From assembly GCA_046342195.1 (NCBI GenBank), contig JBKDQE010000061.1, forward strand, positions 1-64,000: 64,000 bases of DNA. Reading direction: 5' to 3'. The notes under the pieces were generated by a model. It saw only the letters and a program-made list of their open reading frames with translations. It ran no database searches and was not told the origin of the DNA. Both the position numbers and the translations under genes were made by a program. The stretch's first letter is position 1. Every line of letters begins with the position of its first letter. This document shows, in pieces, positions 15,830-25,217 of this stretch. This DNA is from CANHBY01 sp046342195. Lineage in GTDB: Bacteria > Pseudomonadota > Gammaproteobacteria > Burkholderiales > Burkholderiaceae_C.

Positions 15830-16717
15830 ATGCCCACCTTCTCTGACCACGATGCGCTTTTATACTCAGACACAGACCCCGAAGACAGCGACGACCACGT
15901 TTCGTTGCGGGTCAGGAATCTTTTGACGAAACGAGGAGTCCCTATTCACAAACAGGGATCGGAACTTAGTCACTTTCTCGGAGTGGCACGCAGTACCATT
16001 CACCGAAAATTCAAAAATGGAGGGTGGTCTGCCGCCGAGCTTCGCGCCGTGGCTGAACACTGGCGCTGCGATCTCGACGAACTTTTGGGAGTTCATGAGA
16101 TTGAATCTGGGCAAAGTGGCTCCTCGGGAGAGATCTCTGCGAAGGTCTTGATTAAAGGGATGCCCTCCCAAGCCGTTCTTCTTCTTGGCTTTATCCTTGA
16201 TCCTGACGGGCAGTGTGATCTGGTCGCAGTGAACCCTGCGGGGCATTGGGAGGTTTATATCGGCGGCAGCGAACCGCAAAATATCCCTCGCTACAGCGTA
16301 CGTAAGCTCACCTTTTCGGCGCATCCTTATATGCGAATTGCACTACTCGAAGATAATCAGCTCGCAGCTGATGCCTTGGCCGAAGAATTGACTGAGCTGG
16401 GTGGAGTGTCAGTACACAAATTTTATCGAGCCCATGAACTGATCGCTTCTTTTAAGCATCGTCGCTTTGATGCCTATGTGGTTGATTGGCTTCTTGGAGG
16501 TGGTGAAACGGCGGAAGCCACCATTTTGGCCATTCGAAATTTACAAAAAAAAGCCCCCATCATCGTGACCACGGGAGCACTGGCTCTCCAAGCCGATACC
16601 GAACAGCATCTATTGCCGTTTTGTGAGCAGCATCAGGTAGGAATTATCGAAAAAAAATTTCGGGCAGCAGTACTGCTTTCTCAACTTCGCCGAGATTTGG
16701 CAGCTGCCGCCCGCTAG
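15830..16717 (+). CDS. HTH regulator with C-terminal receiver domain
   Basis: A 295-aa protein with an N-terminal helix-turn-helix of the Cro/BetR kind (about residues 27-88, SELSHFLGVARSTIHRKFKNGGWSAAELRAVAEHW). A middle segment (about 105-165) of unknown role follows, then a complete CheY-type receiver domain (about 168-292). The acidic pair is E174/D175, the predicted phosphorylated Asp is D219 (YVVDWLL), and a lysine lies in GIIEKKF. DNA-binding first and receiver last reverses the usual response-regulator order. No kinase is next to it. It is divergent from the FlhDC-like gene, with about 220 bp between starts, suggesting cross-regulation. Confidence 0.85.
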   Translation: MPTFSDHDALLYSDTDPEDSDDHVSLRVRNLLTKRGVPIHKQGSELSHFLGVARSTIHRKFKNGGWSAAELRAVAEHWRCDLDELLGVHEIESGQSGSSGEISAKVLIKGMPSQAVLLLGFILDPDGQCDLVAVNPAGHWEVYIGGSEPQNIPRYSVRKLTFSAHPYMRIALLEDNQLAADALAEELTELGGVSVHKFYRAHELIASFKHRRFDAYVVDWLLGGGETAEATILAIRNLQKKAPIIVTTGALALQADTEQHLLPFCEQHQVGIIEKKFRAAVLLSQLRRDLAAAAR

Positions 16718-16788
16718 GGCGTGTTGTATGTTTCATGTGAATCACAACATGCGAAAATTGTGGCTTTCAAAAATCAAGGAGCGTCCGG

Positions 16789-17893
16789 ATGGACATCGAA
16801 CACATCAATGCCATCGGCAATACTCTCTCTGACCTGAATCAGCGCACTCTTGATCTTCGGGGGTTTCTTTGACTACGATCGTAAAGCTCTGCGCCTGAAT
16901 GAAGTCAATGCCGCCCTCGAAAATCCTCAGGTCTGGAATGAGCCTCAACGTGCTCAGGACTTGGGCCGGGAAAAGAAAATTCTGGAATCGGTGGTGGGCA
17001 CAATCAATGACCTCAGCGCCAACCTCACCGACAACATCGAGCTCTACGAGCTGACTAAAGCCGAGGGAGACTTCGACAGCCTACGGGCTATTGAAGCTGA
17101 TGCCGCGAAATTGCAATCCATTGTGGCAGAGCTTGAATTTCGCCGCATGTTCAATAACCCTGCCGATCCCAGCAATTGCTTTATTGATATTCAAGCGGGC
17201 GCTGGTGGTACTGAAGCCTGTGACTGGGCCAGTATGCTTTTGCGTCAGTACCTGAAATATTGTGAACGTAAAGGCTTCAAAACCGAAATCATGGAGGAAA
17301 GCGAGGGTGATGTGGCGGGCCTCAAAAGTGCCACCATCAAGGTTGAAGGCGAGTATGCCTTTGGTCTGTTACGCACTGAAACAGGCGTACACCGGCTGGT
17401 GCGCAAAAGCCCATTTGACTCTTCCGGGGGCCGTCATACCTCTTTTGCCAGCCTTTTTGTGTATCCCGAAGTCGATGACTCGATTGAAATTGACATCAAC
17501 CCGGCTGATGTTCGTATAGATACTTTTCGTGCTTCCGGGGCTGGCGGTCAGCATATCAACAAAACTGATTCAGCTGTTCGTTTGACTCACGCACCAACCG
17601 GGATTGTTGTTCAATGCCAAAATGACCGTTCTCAGCATCGCAACCGTGACGAAGCATGGCAAATGTTGCGTTCGCGCCTCTATGAACACGAAATGCGCAA
17701 GCGCATGGCTGAACAACAAAAACTCGAAGACACGAAAACTGAGGTTGGCTGGGGGCACCAAATTCGCAGCTACGTTCTTGATCAGAGCCGTATTAAAGAT
17801 TTACGCACTGACGTGGAAGTTTCTAACACCCAAAAAGTGCTGGATGGTGACCTGGATCTCTTCATCGAAGCCAGCCTCAAACAAGGCATTTGA
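16789..17893 (+). CDS. prfB: Peptide chain release factor 2 (programmed +1 frameshift)
   Basis: RF2 terminates translation at UGA and UAA. Translation starts at the ATG at 16789, runs 27 codons to TGA (16870-16872), shifts +1 at CTT-T-GAC and continues to 17893, giving about 367 aa (E. coli RF2 has 365). The anti-codon-like SPF-type determinant reads SPFDSSG and the catalytic GGQ motif is in ASGAGGQHINKTDSAVR. The in-frame stop allows RF2 to control its own synthesis: low RF2 favours the shift. pepN follows. Confidence 0.97.
16858..16873 (+). promoter_or_regulatory. RF2 +1 frameshift site
   Basis: The sequence CGGGGGTTTCTTTGAC contains an internal Shine-Dalgarno-like GGGGG a few bases before the slippery CTT TGA C. 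This is the conserved autoregulatory signal of prfB. The TGA at 16870 is in the zero frame and GAC at 16871 is the first codon of the +1 frame. Confidence 0.96.
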
Positions 17894-17928
17894 ATCTTAG
17901 CCCTGTCACATATTTTTTGGAGCCCCCC

Positions 17929-20631
17929 ATGCCTGAAGGCATTTCCCCCGTGATCTGTCGACACAATTATGTTGAGCCAGCGTTTTGGATCCGTCAAGTC
18001 GATTTGGTTTTTGATTTGGATCCCGTGAAGACGCTGGTGATCAATCAAATGTTGATTGAACCCAACCCCGCCCAAGCTCGACGAGCTTTGAGGCTGCATG
18101 GGGAGGGGATCCATCTTACCCGCTTGCTGATCAATGGCGAGAGCATTTCGTTTCATCGTGAAGATGGCGCGGTGGTTATCGATACACCTCCTGAGGGCCC
18201 TTTTACGCTTGAGGTGCGTAACACCTGTTCGCCCGAGAAAAACAGCCAGCTTTCCGGGCTTTATACCTCGGGGGGGGGCTTGTTTACTCAGTGTGAAGCC
18301 GAGGGTTTCCGGCGAATCACTTACTTCCTGGATAGGCCTGATGTGATGGCGGTGTTTACCGTGACCCTGCGCGGCCCAAAGAGTATTTATCCTGTACTGC
18401 TATCGAATGGTAACCTGCTGGAGCAAGGTGATCTTGACAAGGGGCACCATTATGCCAAGTGGCATGACCCTTTCCCTAAGCCCTGCTATCTCTTTGCACT
18501 GGTGGCCGCAGATTTGGTGGTGCGCGAACAGCATATTCGTAGTCGATCTGGCAAAAACCACCTTTTACAAATTTATGTTCGCCGCGGGGATCTCGACAAA
18601 ACTGAGCATGCCATGAATTCCCTGATTGCGAGCATAGTCTGGGACGAGGCGCGCTTTGGCCTGGCGCTTGACCTGGACCGATTCATGATTGTGGCGGTAA
18701 GTGATTTCAACATGGGTGCAATGGAAAACAAGGGCTTGAATATTTTCAACACCAAGTTTGTTCTGGCCAGCCCATTCACCGCGACTGATGCAGATTATGC
18801 GGGTATTGAAAGCGTGGTAGGCCACGAATATTTTCATAACTGGACCGGCAATCGAATTACCTGCCGTGACTGGTTTCAGTTGAGCCTCAAAGAGGGTCTC
18901 ACTGTTTTCCGTGATCAAGAGTTCAGCATGGATATGGCTCATAGCCCGTCAGCTCGTGCGGTACGTCGCATTGAAGATGTTCGGCAACTTCGGCACTTGC
19001 AGTTTCCTGAAGATGCTGGCCCGATGTCTCATCCGGTCAGGCCTGATGAATACCTTGAGATCAATAATTTTTACACCAGCACAATTTATGAAAAGGGCGC
19101 TGAAGTGGTGCGTATGATGCAAACCTTGGTTGGCCGGGATGGTTTTGCCCAGGGTATGAAGCTTTACTTCAAGCGTCACGATGGACAAGCTGTCACCTGC
19201 GATGATTTTGCACAAGCCATCGCTGATGCAAACCCTGGCACCGAGCTGGCTCAGCATCTTGAGGCTTTCAAACGATGGTACAGCCAAGCGGGAACGCCAG
19301 AGATCCATGCCAAGGGCCGTTATGATGCTCCTTCACGCACTTATACCTTGTTGATTGAGCAAAATGGTGTGGCTTCATCAATCGAAGCCAAGAACGCTTA
19401 TCAGCCTTTCGTGATTCCCGTGAGTATGGGCTTGATCGGGCGCAGTGGTCAGGCTCTGCCTTTGCGGCTTGAAACAGATTCTGATGATGAGCCCTGCGAT
19501 CATAGGGTGCTTGTGGTCACGGAAAAGCGCAATTTTTTTACCTTCATCAATGTGGATGAAGAACCTGTTCCGTCTTTGCTTCGTGGTTTTTCAGCGCCCG
19601 TCATTTTATTTGACGGTCTTGGGGATGCCGAACTTTTGCTGCTTCTACGCCATGACAATGACCCTTTCAACCGCTGGGAAGCCGGGCAACGTTTGGCGCT
19701 CAACCGCTTATTGGCGGCATTGCGTAAGGAGTCCTGTTCAACGCTGATGCTTGACGGCCCTTTCATTGAGGCCATGCGCGAGTTACTGACTCACCCTGGT
19801 ATTGACGCAGCTTTTAAAGAGCTTATCCTCACGCCTCCTGGCGAAGGGTACATTGCAGAGCAACTTGAGGTGGTGAACCCCCGGCATATTCACACACTGC
19901 GCGAATCTTTGCGCTTGCAACTGGCGCAGGCTTTGCGTCACGAGTGGCAGATTGCCTTCGAGAAGCACCAAACCCAAGGCGCCTACTCGCCTGACCCGAT
20001 TTCCTGCGGAAAACGTGCGCTGGCGAATTTGTCTTTGTCAATGCTCTGCCTGGATGCCACGGCACGCGGTGACTTGACTTGGCCGGGGCGCGCGCTTCAG
20101 CGTTTTAAGGATGCCCACAATATGACTGATCGCCTCGGCGCCTTGCAAGCTCTTCTTGCTTGCCGCTCACCGCTGGCTGATCAAGCCCTTGACCGCTTTT
20201 ATACTTTGTTTGTAAGTGAGCCTCTGGTGATTGACAAATGGTTTGCCATTCAAGCCACTGCTCCTGAGTCTGATGGCGAAGGGTTGGCTCGGGTACAAGC
20301 CCTGCTGAAGCATCCTGACTTCAGTTTGAAAAATCCGAATCGGGCGCGTAGCTTGATTGCCTCGTTCTGTATGAGCAACCCGGCTGCCTTCCATCGATCA
20401 GATGGGGCTGGCTATGAGTTTTGGGCTGATAGCGTCCTGGAGCTCGACGCCAGCAACCCCCAGCTGGCTGCACGCATCGCTCGCATCATGGACCGCTGGA
20501 CCCGGCTCGCTTCGCCATTCCGGGAAGCTGCTCAGCAGGCGCTTCATCGCGTGGCAGCCAAGGCATCTTTGTCGAAAGACGTGAAAGAAATCATTTCCCA
20601 TGCTTTATGGGGTGAAAGCGCCCTTTCCTAA
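17929..20631 (+). CDS. pepN: Aminopeptidase N (M1 family)
   Basis: A 900-aa zinc metalloprotease that removes N-terminal residues from peptides in the cytoplasm. The ATG at 17929 has TGGAG at the right distance; the frame open upstream starts inside prfB. The exopeptidase motif MGAMENKGLN lies around residue 263. The zinc site HEYFH is at residues 299-303, with the third ligand in SLKEGLTVFRDQEF downstream. Length fits E. coli-type PepN (870 aa), not the shorter eukaryotic-like group. Its last 27 bp overlap the convergent amidotransferase gene. Confidence 0.96.
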   Translation: MPEGISPVICRHNYVEPAFWIRQVDLVFDLDPVKTLVINQMLIEPNPAQARRALRLHGEGIHLTRLLINGESISFHREDGAVVIDTPPEGPFTLEVRNTCSPEKNSQLSGLYTSGGGLFTQCEAEGFRRITYFLDRPDVMAVFTVTLRGPKSIYPVLLSNGNLLEQGDLDKGHHYAKWHDPFPKPCYLFALVAADLVVREQHIRSRSGKNHLLQIYVRRGDLDKTEHAMNSLIASIVWDEARFGLALDLDRFMIVAVSDFNMGAMENKGLNIFNTKFVLASPFTATDADYAGIESVVGHEYFHNWTGNRITCRDWFQLSLKEGLTVFRDQEFSMDMAHSPSARAVRRIEDVRQLRHLQFPEDAGPMSHPVRPDEYLEINNFYTSTIYEKGAEVVRMMQTLVGRDGFAQGMKLYFKRHDGQAVTCDDFAQAIADANPGTELAQHLEAFKRWYSQAGTPEIHAKGRYDAPSRTYTLLIEQNGVASSIEAKNAYQPFVIPVSMGLIGRSGQALPLRLETDSDDEPCDHRVLVVTEKRNFFTFINVDEEPVPSLLRGFSAPVILFDGLGDAELLLLLRHDNDPFNRWEAGQRLALNRLLAALRKESCSTLMLDGPFIEAMRELLTHPGIDAAFKELILTPPGEGYIAEQLEVVNPRHIHTLRESLRLQLAQALRHEWQIAFEKHQTQGAYSPDPISCGKRALANLSLSMLCLDATARGDLTWPGRALQRFKDAHNMTDRLGALQALLACRSPLADQALDRFYTLFVSEPLVIDKWFAIQATAPESDGEGLARVQALLKHPDFSLKNPNRARSLIASFCMSNPAAFHRSDGAGYEFWADSVLELDASNPQLAARIARIMDRWTRLASPFREAAQQALHRVAAKASLSKDVKEIISHALWGESALS

Positions 20632-21336
20632 AAGCCTCTCCGGGTTTGACAGACCACTCAGCCAGCGTTCATACAGGCGTGAAGCCAAGCACTGTTGGGT
20701 AGATATCGCTATTCGTGCCTGATCCAAAATGGCTTGGGGGCTCTGTACCGAGACATAGCCGTCCAAAGTTGGCTTGGCTTCGAGTTCATGAACCCAATCG
20801 AGGAGTTTGGTTTCGTCAAGTTCAACATGAAACTGAAGCGCCAAGTGCGGGCCCAGGGAAAAGGCTTGGTGGGGACAGGCTTGGCTGCTGGCCAATAATT
20901 GAGCACCCGCAGGAATATCAAAGGTTTCTTGGTGCCACTGAAACACGGTACAAGGGCCTATGTTATCAAAATGGGTGGCTCCGGCGGGTGTCAGGTGAAT
21001 GGTGTGCCAACCCAGCTCTCCTGGGCTACCTTGCACCTTGGCACCCAGGGCGCGCGCCATCAGTTGCCCACCCAAGCAATGCCCAATCACCGGCAATTGT
21101 TGCATCATTGATTCGAGAATCAGATATTCCGCTTGACGCAGCGAGGGCAAGGGGTCATTGGCACTGATGGATCCGCCCAAGACGGCCAATGCTGAGTATG
21201 CCGACATCGAGCTTGGAAAGCGGTCCCCTGCTTGTGAATTCATAACCGCAAAGGGCACAGAGTGAATGCGCAGCCAAGTTGCAAGAAATGCTGGGCCGTC
21301 ATCGTGGCAATGCTGAAGGATCAAAACAGGTTTCAT
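20605..21336 (-). CDS. Class I glutamine amidotransferase-like protein
   Basis: A 243-aa stand-alone GATase1 protein. The nucleophile elbow is GHCLGGQLMARALG (Cys near residue 87) and the catalytic His/Glu pair is in ALQFHVELDE. The opening VLILQHCHDDGPAFLATWL resembles the GuaA-like amidotransferase family used in gamma-glutamyl or amino-group chemistry on small molecules. Substrate cannot be assigned from sequence. Its 3' end overlaps pepN on the other strand by 27 bp. Confidence 0.85.
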   Translation of the reverse strand: MKPVLILQHCHDDGPAFLATWLRIHSVPFAVMNSQAGDRFPSSMSAYSALAVLGGSISANDPLPSLRQAEYLILESMMQQLPVIGHCLGGQLMARALGAKVQGSPGELGWHTIHLTPAGATHFDNIGPCTVFQWHQETFDIPAGAQLLASSQACPHQAFSLGPHLALQFHVELDETKLLDWVHELEAKPTLDGYVSVQSPQAILDQARIAISTQQCLASRLYERWLSGLSNPERLLGKGAFTP

Positions 21337-21369
21337 GAAGTAGCCCAGAACAGAACGTGAGGGTGCCAG

Positions 21370-21624
21370 TCAGTCAGTGGTCGCCTGAAGGCCATGATAT
21401 TTGGCCCAAAGCTCAGCCTGGGTTTCCGCATATTGAGGGTTCAATGGAATGCAACTTACCGGACACAGTTGTACGCACTGGGGCTCGTTGAAGTGCCCTA
21501 TGCACTCGGTGCACAGGCTTGGATTGATTTTGTAAAAAGATTCACCCATGCTGATGGCTTGATTCGGGCACACGGGCTCACACACATCACAGTTGATACA
21601 CTCGTTAGTGATCATCAGTGCCAT
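21370..21624 (-). CDS. YfhL-type 2[4Fe-4S] ferredoxin
   Basis: An 84-aa ferredoxin with two cluster motifs: CINCDVCEPVCPNQAI, and CTECIGHFNEPQCVQLCPVSCI. The second motif has the longer insertion typical of the YfhL/Allochromatium-type ferredoxins, which have unusually low redox potentials. The opening MALMITNECINC is characteristic. It lies 54 bp downstream of coaD, a common betaproteobacterial neighbourhood. Confidence 0.93.
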   Translation of the reverse strand: MALMITNECINCDVCEPVCPNQAISMGESFYKINPSLCTECIGHFNEPQCVQLCPVSCIPLNPQYAETQAELWAKYHGLQATTD

Positions 21625-21677
21625 GAAAATTCTCCTGGCTGAATCCGCTTGAACAACAGAAAGTGCCTGCCATCTGG

Positions 21678-22178
21678 TTAAACCTTGGAGGCTACACGTT
21701 TTTTCAGGCGATCAAGGACTGAGGGGGACACAAATTTTGACACGTCACCCCTCAGGCTTGCAATTTCTCGCACAAAGGTGCCAGATACAAACTGAAATGG
21801 CTCGCTGGGGGTGAGAAACACTGTTTCGACTTCGGGCATCAAGTGCCGATTCATGCCGGCCATTTGAAATTCGTATTCGAAGTCGCTTACTGCTCGCAGC
21901 CCTCGCACTACAACTTTACCACCGTGCTCGACAACAAAATCTCGCAGCAGGCCGTCAAACGACAACACCTGCACATTCAGCAGGGGGGCTGCGAGTTCTG
22001 TGACAATTTCAAGGCGATCTTCGAGGGTGAAAAGCGTTTTTTTATGATGGGCAGCCGCCACTGCAACAATGATGCGCTCGAAAAGAGAGGCTGCACGGCG
22101 CATCAGATCCTCATGGCCGAGAGTCATGGGGTCAAAGGTGCCAGGATAAACCGCAATGAGCGAGTGTGTGGAGGTCAT
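21678..22178 (-). CDS. coaD: Phosphopantetheine adenylyltransferase
   Basis: A 166-aa enzyme of coenzyme A synthesis, transferring AMP from ATP to 4'-phosphopantetheine. The start at 22178 (MTSTHSLIAVYPGTFDPMTLGHEDL) gives normal family length. The frame is open further upstream but those residues are not family-like. The nucleotidyltransferase T/HxGH motif is TLGHED, preceded by GTFDP. VVRGLRAVSDFEYEFQMAGMNRHL and VSGTFVREIA are standard. Confidence 0.95.
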   Translation of the reverse strand: MTSTHSLIAVYPGTFDPMTLGHEDLMRRAASLFERIIVAVAAAHHKKTLFTLEDRLEIVTELAAPLLNVQVLSFDGLLRDFVVEHGGKVVVRGLRAVSDFEYEFQMAGMNRHLMPEVETVFLTPSEPFQFVSGTFVREIASLRGDVSKFVSPSVLDRLKKRVASKV

Positions 22179-22266
22179 GAGGTTTGTCTGCTGAGTACAA
22201 AAATTGTATTGTCGCAGTCTGGGCAATGACCCTGCTTCAATCAAAGTTTTGAAATCAGAGAGCCCA

Positions 22267-22827
22267 TCAATCGGCTCTTCGTCGCAACTCAAAATGTACA
22301 GATCCAGCGCGGGCTTGTCGATGGAGGAGGAGTTCCTGCGGCAAATTCAAGGAAGTTGAAACCTCGGGGGATTCAAGGTAAATCAGGCCGCCAGGAACAA
22401 GCACACGGGTGGCTGCTTGAACAGCCCGTTGCCGTAAATCGGTGGCAGCGAAGGGAGGGTCAAGAAAGACAACTTCGAATGAATGACAGGCCACTCGGCT
22501 CATATAGGTCAAGGCGTCTTCTTGAAAAACTTGAACCTCAGATAAAGCCAACTTTTGTCGAGTGTGTTTCAAACTTTGAAATACCTGGGATTGGGTTTCC
22601 AGCATCACCACCTCGGCGGCCCCTCTGGAAGCGGCCTCAAACCCGAGTGAGCCGGTTCCTGCAAAGGCATCAAGGCAACGGCAGCCGGATAAATCGATGC
22701 CCAGCCAATTGAAAAGAGTCACGCGGACGCGGTCAGGTGTGGGGCGCAAACCCGGAGAATCGAGCACAGGCAGCCTGCTGCGCTTACAGCGGCCGCCAAT
22801 GATTCGCACTGTATGCGCAGGGGTCAT
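22267..22827 (-). CDS. rsmD: 16S rRNA (guanine966-N2)-methyltransferase RsmD
   Basis: A 186-aa SAM-dependent enzyme methylating G966 of 16S rRNA. It starts with RIIGGRCKRSRLPV and has the family block GLRPTPDRVRVTLFNWL. Motif I is CLDAFAGTGSLGFEAASRGA and the catalytic motif IV is VFLDPPF. The ATG overlaps the hisF stop codon (ATGA), so it is coupled to the his genes, where hisI would often be. coaD follows, the usual rsmD-coaD order. Confidence 0.95.
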   Translation of the reverse strand: MTPAHTVRIIGGRCKRSRLPVLDSPGLRPTPDRVRVTLFNWLGIDLSGCRCLDAFAGTGSLGFEAASRGAAEVVMLETQSQVFQSLKHTRQKLALSEVQVFQEDALTYMSRVACHSFEVVFLDPPFAATDLRQRAVQAATRVLVPGGLIYLESPEVSTSLNLPQELLLHRQARAGSVHFELRRRAD

Positions 22828-23582
22828 TGACGCACCGGAATACCACGCTCTGCCATGCGCAACTTGGCCTGCTCCACCGTGTATTCGCCATAATGGAAAA
22901 TGCTGGCGGCCAGCACGGCATCGGCGCCGCCCTTTTGAATGCCATCTGCCAGGTGATCCAGATGGCCTACACCACCGGAGGCAATCACGGGCACGGCCAC
23001 GGCATCGCTGACGGCACGGGTCAAGGCCAAATCAAAGCCACTTTTGGTTCCGTCACGATCCATGCTGGTGAGCAAAATTTCACCAGCGCCCAATTCAGCC
23101 ATGCGGCGCGCCCATTGAACCGCATCGAGGCCGGTGTTTTTACGCCCTCCGTGGGTGTAGACCTCCCAGCCCCCGGCTTCACGACGCTTGGCGTCAATGG
23201 CCACCACAATGCATTGTGCGCCATATTTGGCAGAAGCTTGGCGAATGACTTCGGGCTGAGCGACCGCGGCAGAATTGAAGCTGACCTTATCGGCCCCTGC
23301 GTTCAGCAGGCGACGAACGTCTTCGACTGTGCGTACACCCCCGCCCACCGTGAGGGGAATAAAAACCTGAGAGGCCACTGCCTCGATAATCGGCAGGATC
23401 ACATCTCGGGCATCGCTGGTGGCGGTGATGTCGAGGAAGGTGAGTTCATCGGCCCCTTGATCGTTGTAGCGCGCAGCGATTTCTACAGGATCTCCGGCGT
23501 CTCGAAGTTCGATGAAATTGACACCCTTGACAACTCGGCCCGCTGTGACATCAAGACAGGGGATGATACGTTTGGCTAGCAA
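22824..23582 (-). CDS. hisF: Imidazole glycerol phosphate synthase cyclase subunit
   Basis: A 252-aa TIM-barrel subunit that with HisH makes imidazole glycerol phosphate and AICAR. The likely start is the TTG at 23582, which follows AAAGGA by 8 bp and yields LAKRIIPCLDV, exactly the family N-terminus. The frame upstream is not family-like. Catalytic Asp residues are in CLDV and SMDRDGTKSG. Phosphate-binding loops GGGVRT and VIASGGVG are present. It follows hisA by 107 bp and overlaps rsmD by 4 bp. Confidence 0.94.
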   Translation of the reverse strand: MLAKRIIPCLDVTAGRVVKGVNFIELRDAGDPVEIAARYNDQGADELTFLDITATSDARDVILPIIEAVASQVFIPLTVGGGVRTVEDVRRLLNAGADKVSFNSAAVAQPEVIRQASAKYGAQCIVVAIDAKRREAGGWEVYTHGGRKNTGLDAVQWARRMAELGAGEILLTSMDRDGTKSGFDLALTRAVSDAVAVPVIASGGVGHLDHLADGIQKGGADAVLAASIFHYGEYTVEQAKLRMAERGIPVRQ

Positions 23583-23689
23583 AAGAAATCCTTTGAACTC
23601 AGCAAGAGGCTGGTTTTCGAAACAAAGGCTGAGCCTCAAGGCGAAACAGGAGCCTGCATGGCGAGAATCGCCCTGAGGGTGGGGGGCTT

Positions 23690-24433
23690 TCAGGCCTCGG
23701 TGAATTGATCTGCCCGAGCCTGCGCAGCGGTGAAATCAAGGTCACCATTGTAAATGGCCCGACCACAGATAACACCCTCGATGCCCTGTTCTTCTGCGGC
23801 ACACAGGGCTTCAATATCAAGCATGTTGCTCAAGCCACCTGAAGCAATCACGGGAATCGTCAGTGATTGAGCCAGTTTGATGGTGGCTTCCATGTTAATG
23901 CCGGAGAGCATACCGTCTCGGCCAATGTCGGTGTAGATAACGCCTTCCACCCCGTAGTCTTCGAACTTTTTAGCCAGATCAATGACCTCATGTCCGGTCA
24001 GCTTGCTCCAGCCATCGGTAGCCACTTTGCCGTCTTTTGCATCCAGGCCAACCAAAATATGCCCGCCGAAGGCAGAACAAGCGTCGCGCAAAAAGCCGGG
24101 GTTTTTCACGGCGGCTGTTCCAATGATGACAAAACTCAAGCCATCATCAAGGTAGCGTTCGATGGTGTCGAGATCACGAATGCCGCCACCCAGTTGAACC
24201 GGGATTTCATCGCCCACTTCTCGGATGATGGCTTGGATGGCAGGCTCATTGATGGGTTTGCCAGCCAAGGCGCCGTTCAAGTCCACCAAGTGTAAGCGGC
24301 GGGCTCCGGCTTCAACCCATCGTCGGGCCATGGCAGCCGGGTTTTCACTGAAGGTGGTGGAATCATTCATGTCACCTTGTTTAAGGCGAACACATTTGCC
24401 GTCTTTGAGATCAATGGCAGGAATCAGCAGCAT
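23690..24433 (-). CDS. hisA: ProFAR isomerase HisA
   Basis: A 247-aa TIM-barrel enzyme that isomerises the aminoaldose of ProFAR to the aminoketose PRFAR. It starts MLLIPAIDLKDGKCVRLKQGD, with the catalytic Asp in AIDLKDG and the second in TDIGRDGMLSG. Phosphate-binding loops are QLGGGIRD and VIASGGLSN. It lies between hisH and hisF, in standard order. Confidence 0.97.
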   Translation of the reverse strand: MLLIPAIDLKDGKCVRLKQGDMNDSTTFSENPAAMARRWVEAGARRLHLVDLNGALAGKPINEPAIQAIIREVGDEIPVQLGGGIRDLDTIERYLDDGLSFVIIGTAAVKNPGFLRDACSAFGGHILVGLDAKDGKVATDGWSKLTGHEVIDLAKKFEDYGVEGVIYTDIGRDGMLSGINMEATIKLAQSLTIPVIASGGLSNMLDIEALCAAEEQGIEGVICGRAIYNGDLDFTAAQARADQFTEA

Positions 24434-24473
24434 GGCCGTAGAAATAAAACGAGAGTAGGAAGTTGAAGAAAAG

Positions 24474-24508
24474 GATCACAAACGTGGAGAGGGAAGAGCG
24501 TTGTGATC
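24474..24508. repeat. Hairpin between hisH and hisA
   Basis: GATCACAA (24474-24481) and TTGTGATC (24501-24508) form a perfect 8-bp stem with a 19-base purine-rich loop in the 134-bp hisH-hisA gap. There is no T-run, so it is not an obvious terminator. It may be an mRNA-processing or stability structure within the his transcript. Confidence 0.35.
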
Positions 24509-24567
24509 AGGTGGTTAAAGGTCAATCAAGACGACAGGCACAGAAAATTCTTCAGAGACGATCATGG

Positions 24568-25215
24568 TCAGGGAGTCCAGTTAAGAAAGTTGCGGTAAAG
24601 GGTTAAGCCATGCCGGGCACTTTTTTCCGGGTGGAACTGTGTAGCAAAGATGTTATCTTGTGCCAATGCCGAGGTAAAGCGTTGACCATACACGGTTTCA
24701 CCGACACTGTGACAGGGGTCGCTTAAACGGGCAAAAAAGCTGTGTACAAAATAAAAATAGCTGCCATCGGGAACCTCATGCCACATTGGGTGAGGCTTGA
24801 CCTGCTCGACACGGTTCCAGCCCATTTGGGGCACTTTGTAGCGGCTACCGTCGGGTTGAAGTTGGCCCTCTAATTGAAAACGCAGCACGTGCCCCGGTAA
24901 CAAAGACAAGCCCTCAGAGGGGCCTTCCTCGCTGCCATCCAGCATCATTTGCATCCCCACACAAACCCCCATCAAAGGTTTGTTACGAGCCGCATCGAGA
25001 ACAGGCCCCAGCAAGCCGGAATCATGCAATTCACGCATGCAGTCAGGCATGGCACCTTGTCCTGGAAGCACCACCCTCTCAGCAGCCCAGACCTGATCGG
25101 GCTGTGAAGTGACCAGCACATGGAAGCCGGAGCCTTCGGCGGCATGCTGAACGGCCTGCGAGACTGAGCGCAGATTACCCATGCCATAATCAATCACGGC
25201 AACCACCCGGGGCAT
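24568..25215 (-). CDS. hisH: Imidazole glycerol phosphate synthase glutaminase subunit
   Basis: A 215-aa class I amidotransferase that supplies ammonia to HisF. The start at 25215 (MPRVVAVIDYGMGNLRS) is chosen by family alignment and by a GGGGAG motif ahead of it. The nucleophile is in GVCVGMQMM, the oxyanion segment is LPGQGAMPD, and the His/Glu pair is in FATQFHPEKS. The gene starts 2 bp after the hisB stop. Confidence 0.96.
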   Translation of the reverse strand: MPRVVAVIDYGMGNLRSVSQAVQHAAEGSGFHVLVTSQPDQVWAAERVVLPGQGAMPDCMRELHDSGLLGPVLDAARNKPLMGVCVGMQMMLDGSEEGPSEGLSLLPGHVLRFQLEGQLQPDGSRYKVPQMGWNRVEQVKPHPMWHEVPDGSYFYFVHSFFARLSDPCHSVGETVYGQRFTSALAQDNIFATQFHPEKSARHGLTLYRNFLNWTP

Positions 25216-25217
25216 GA

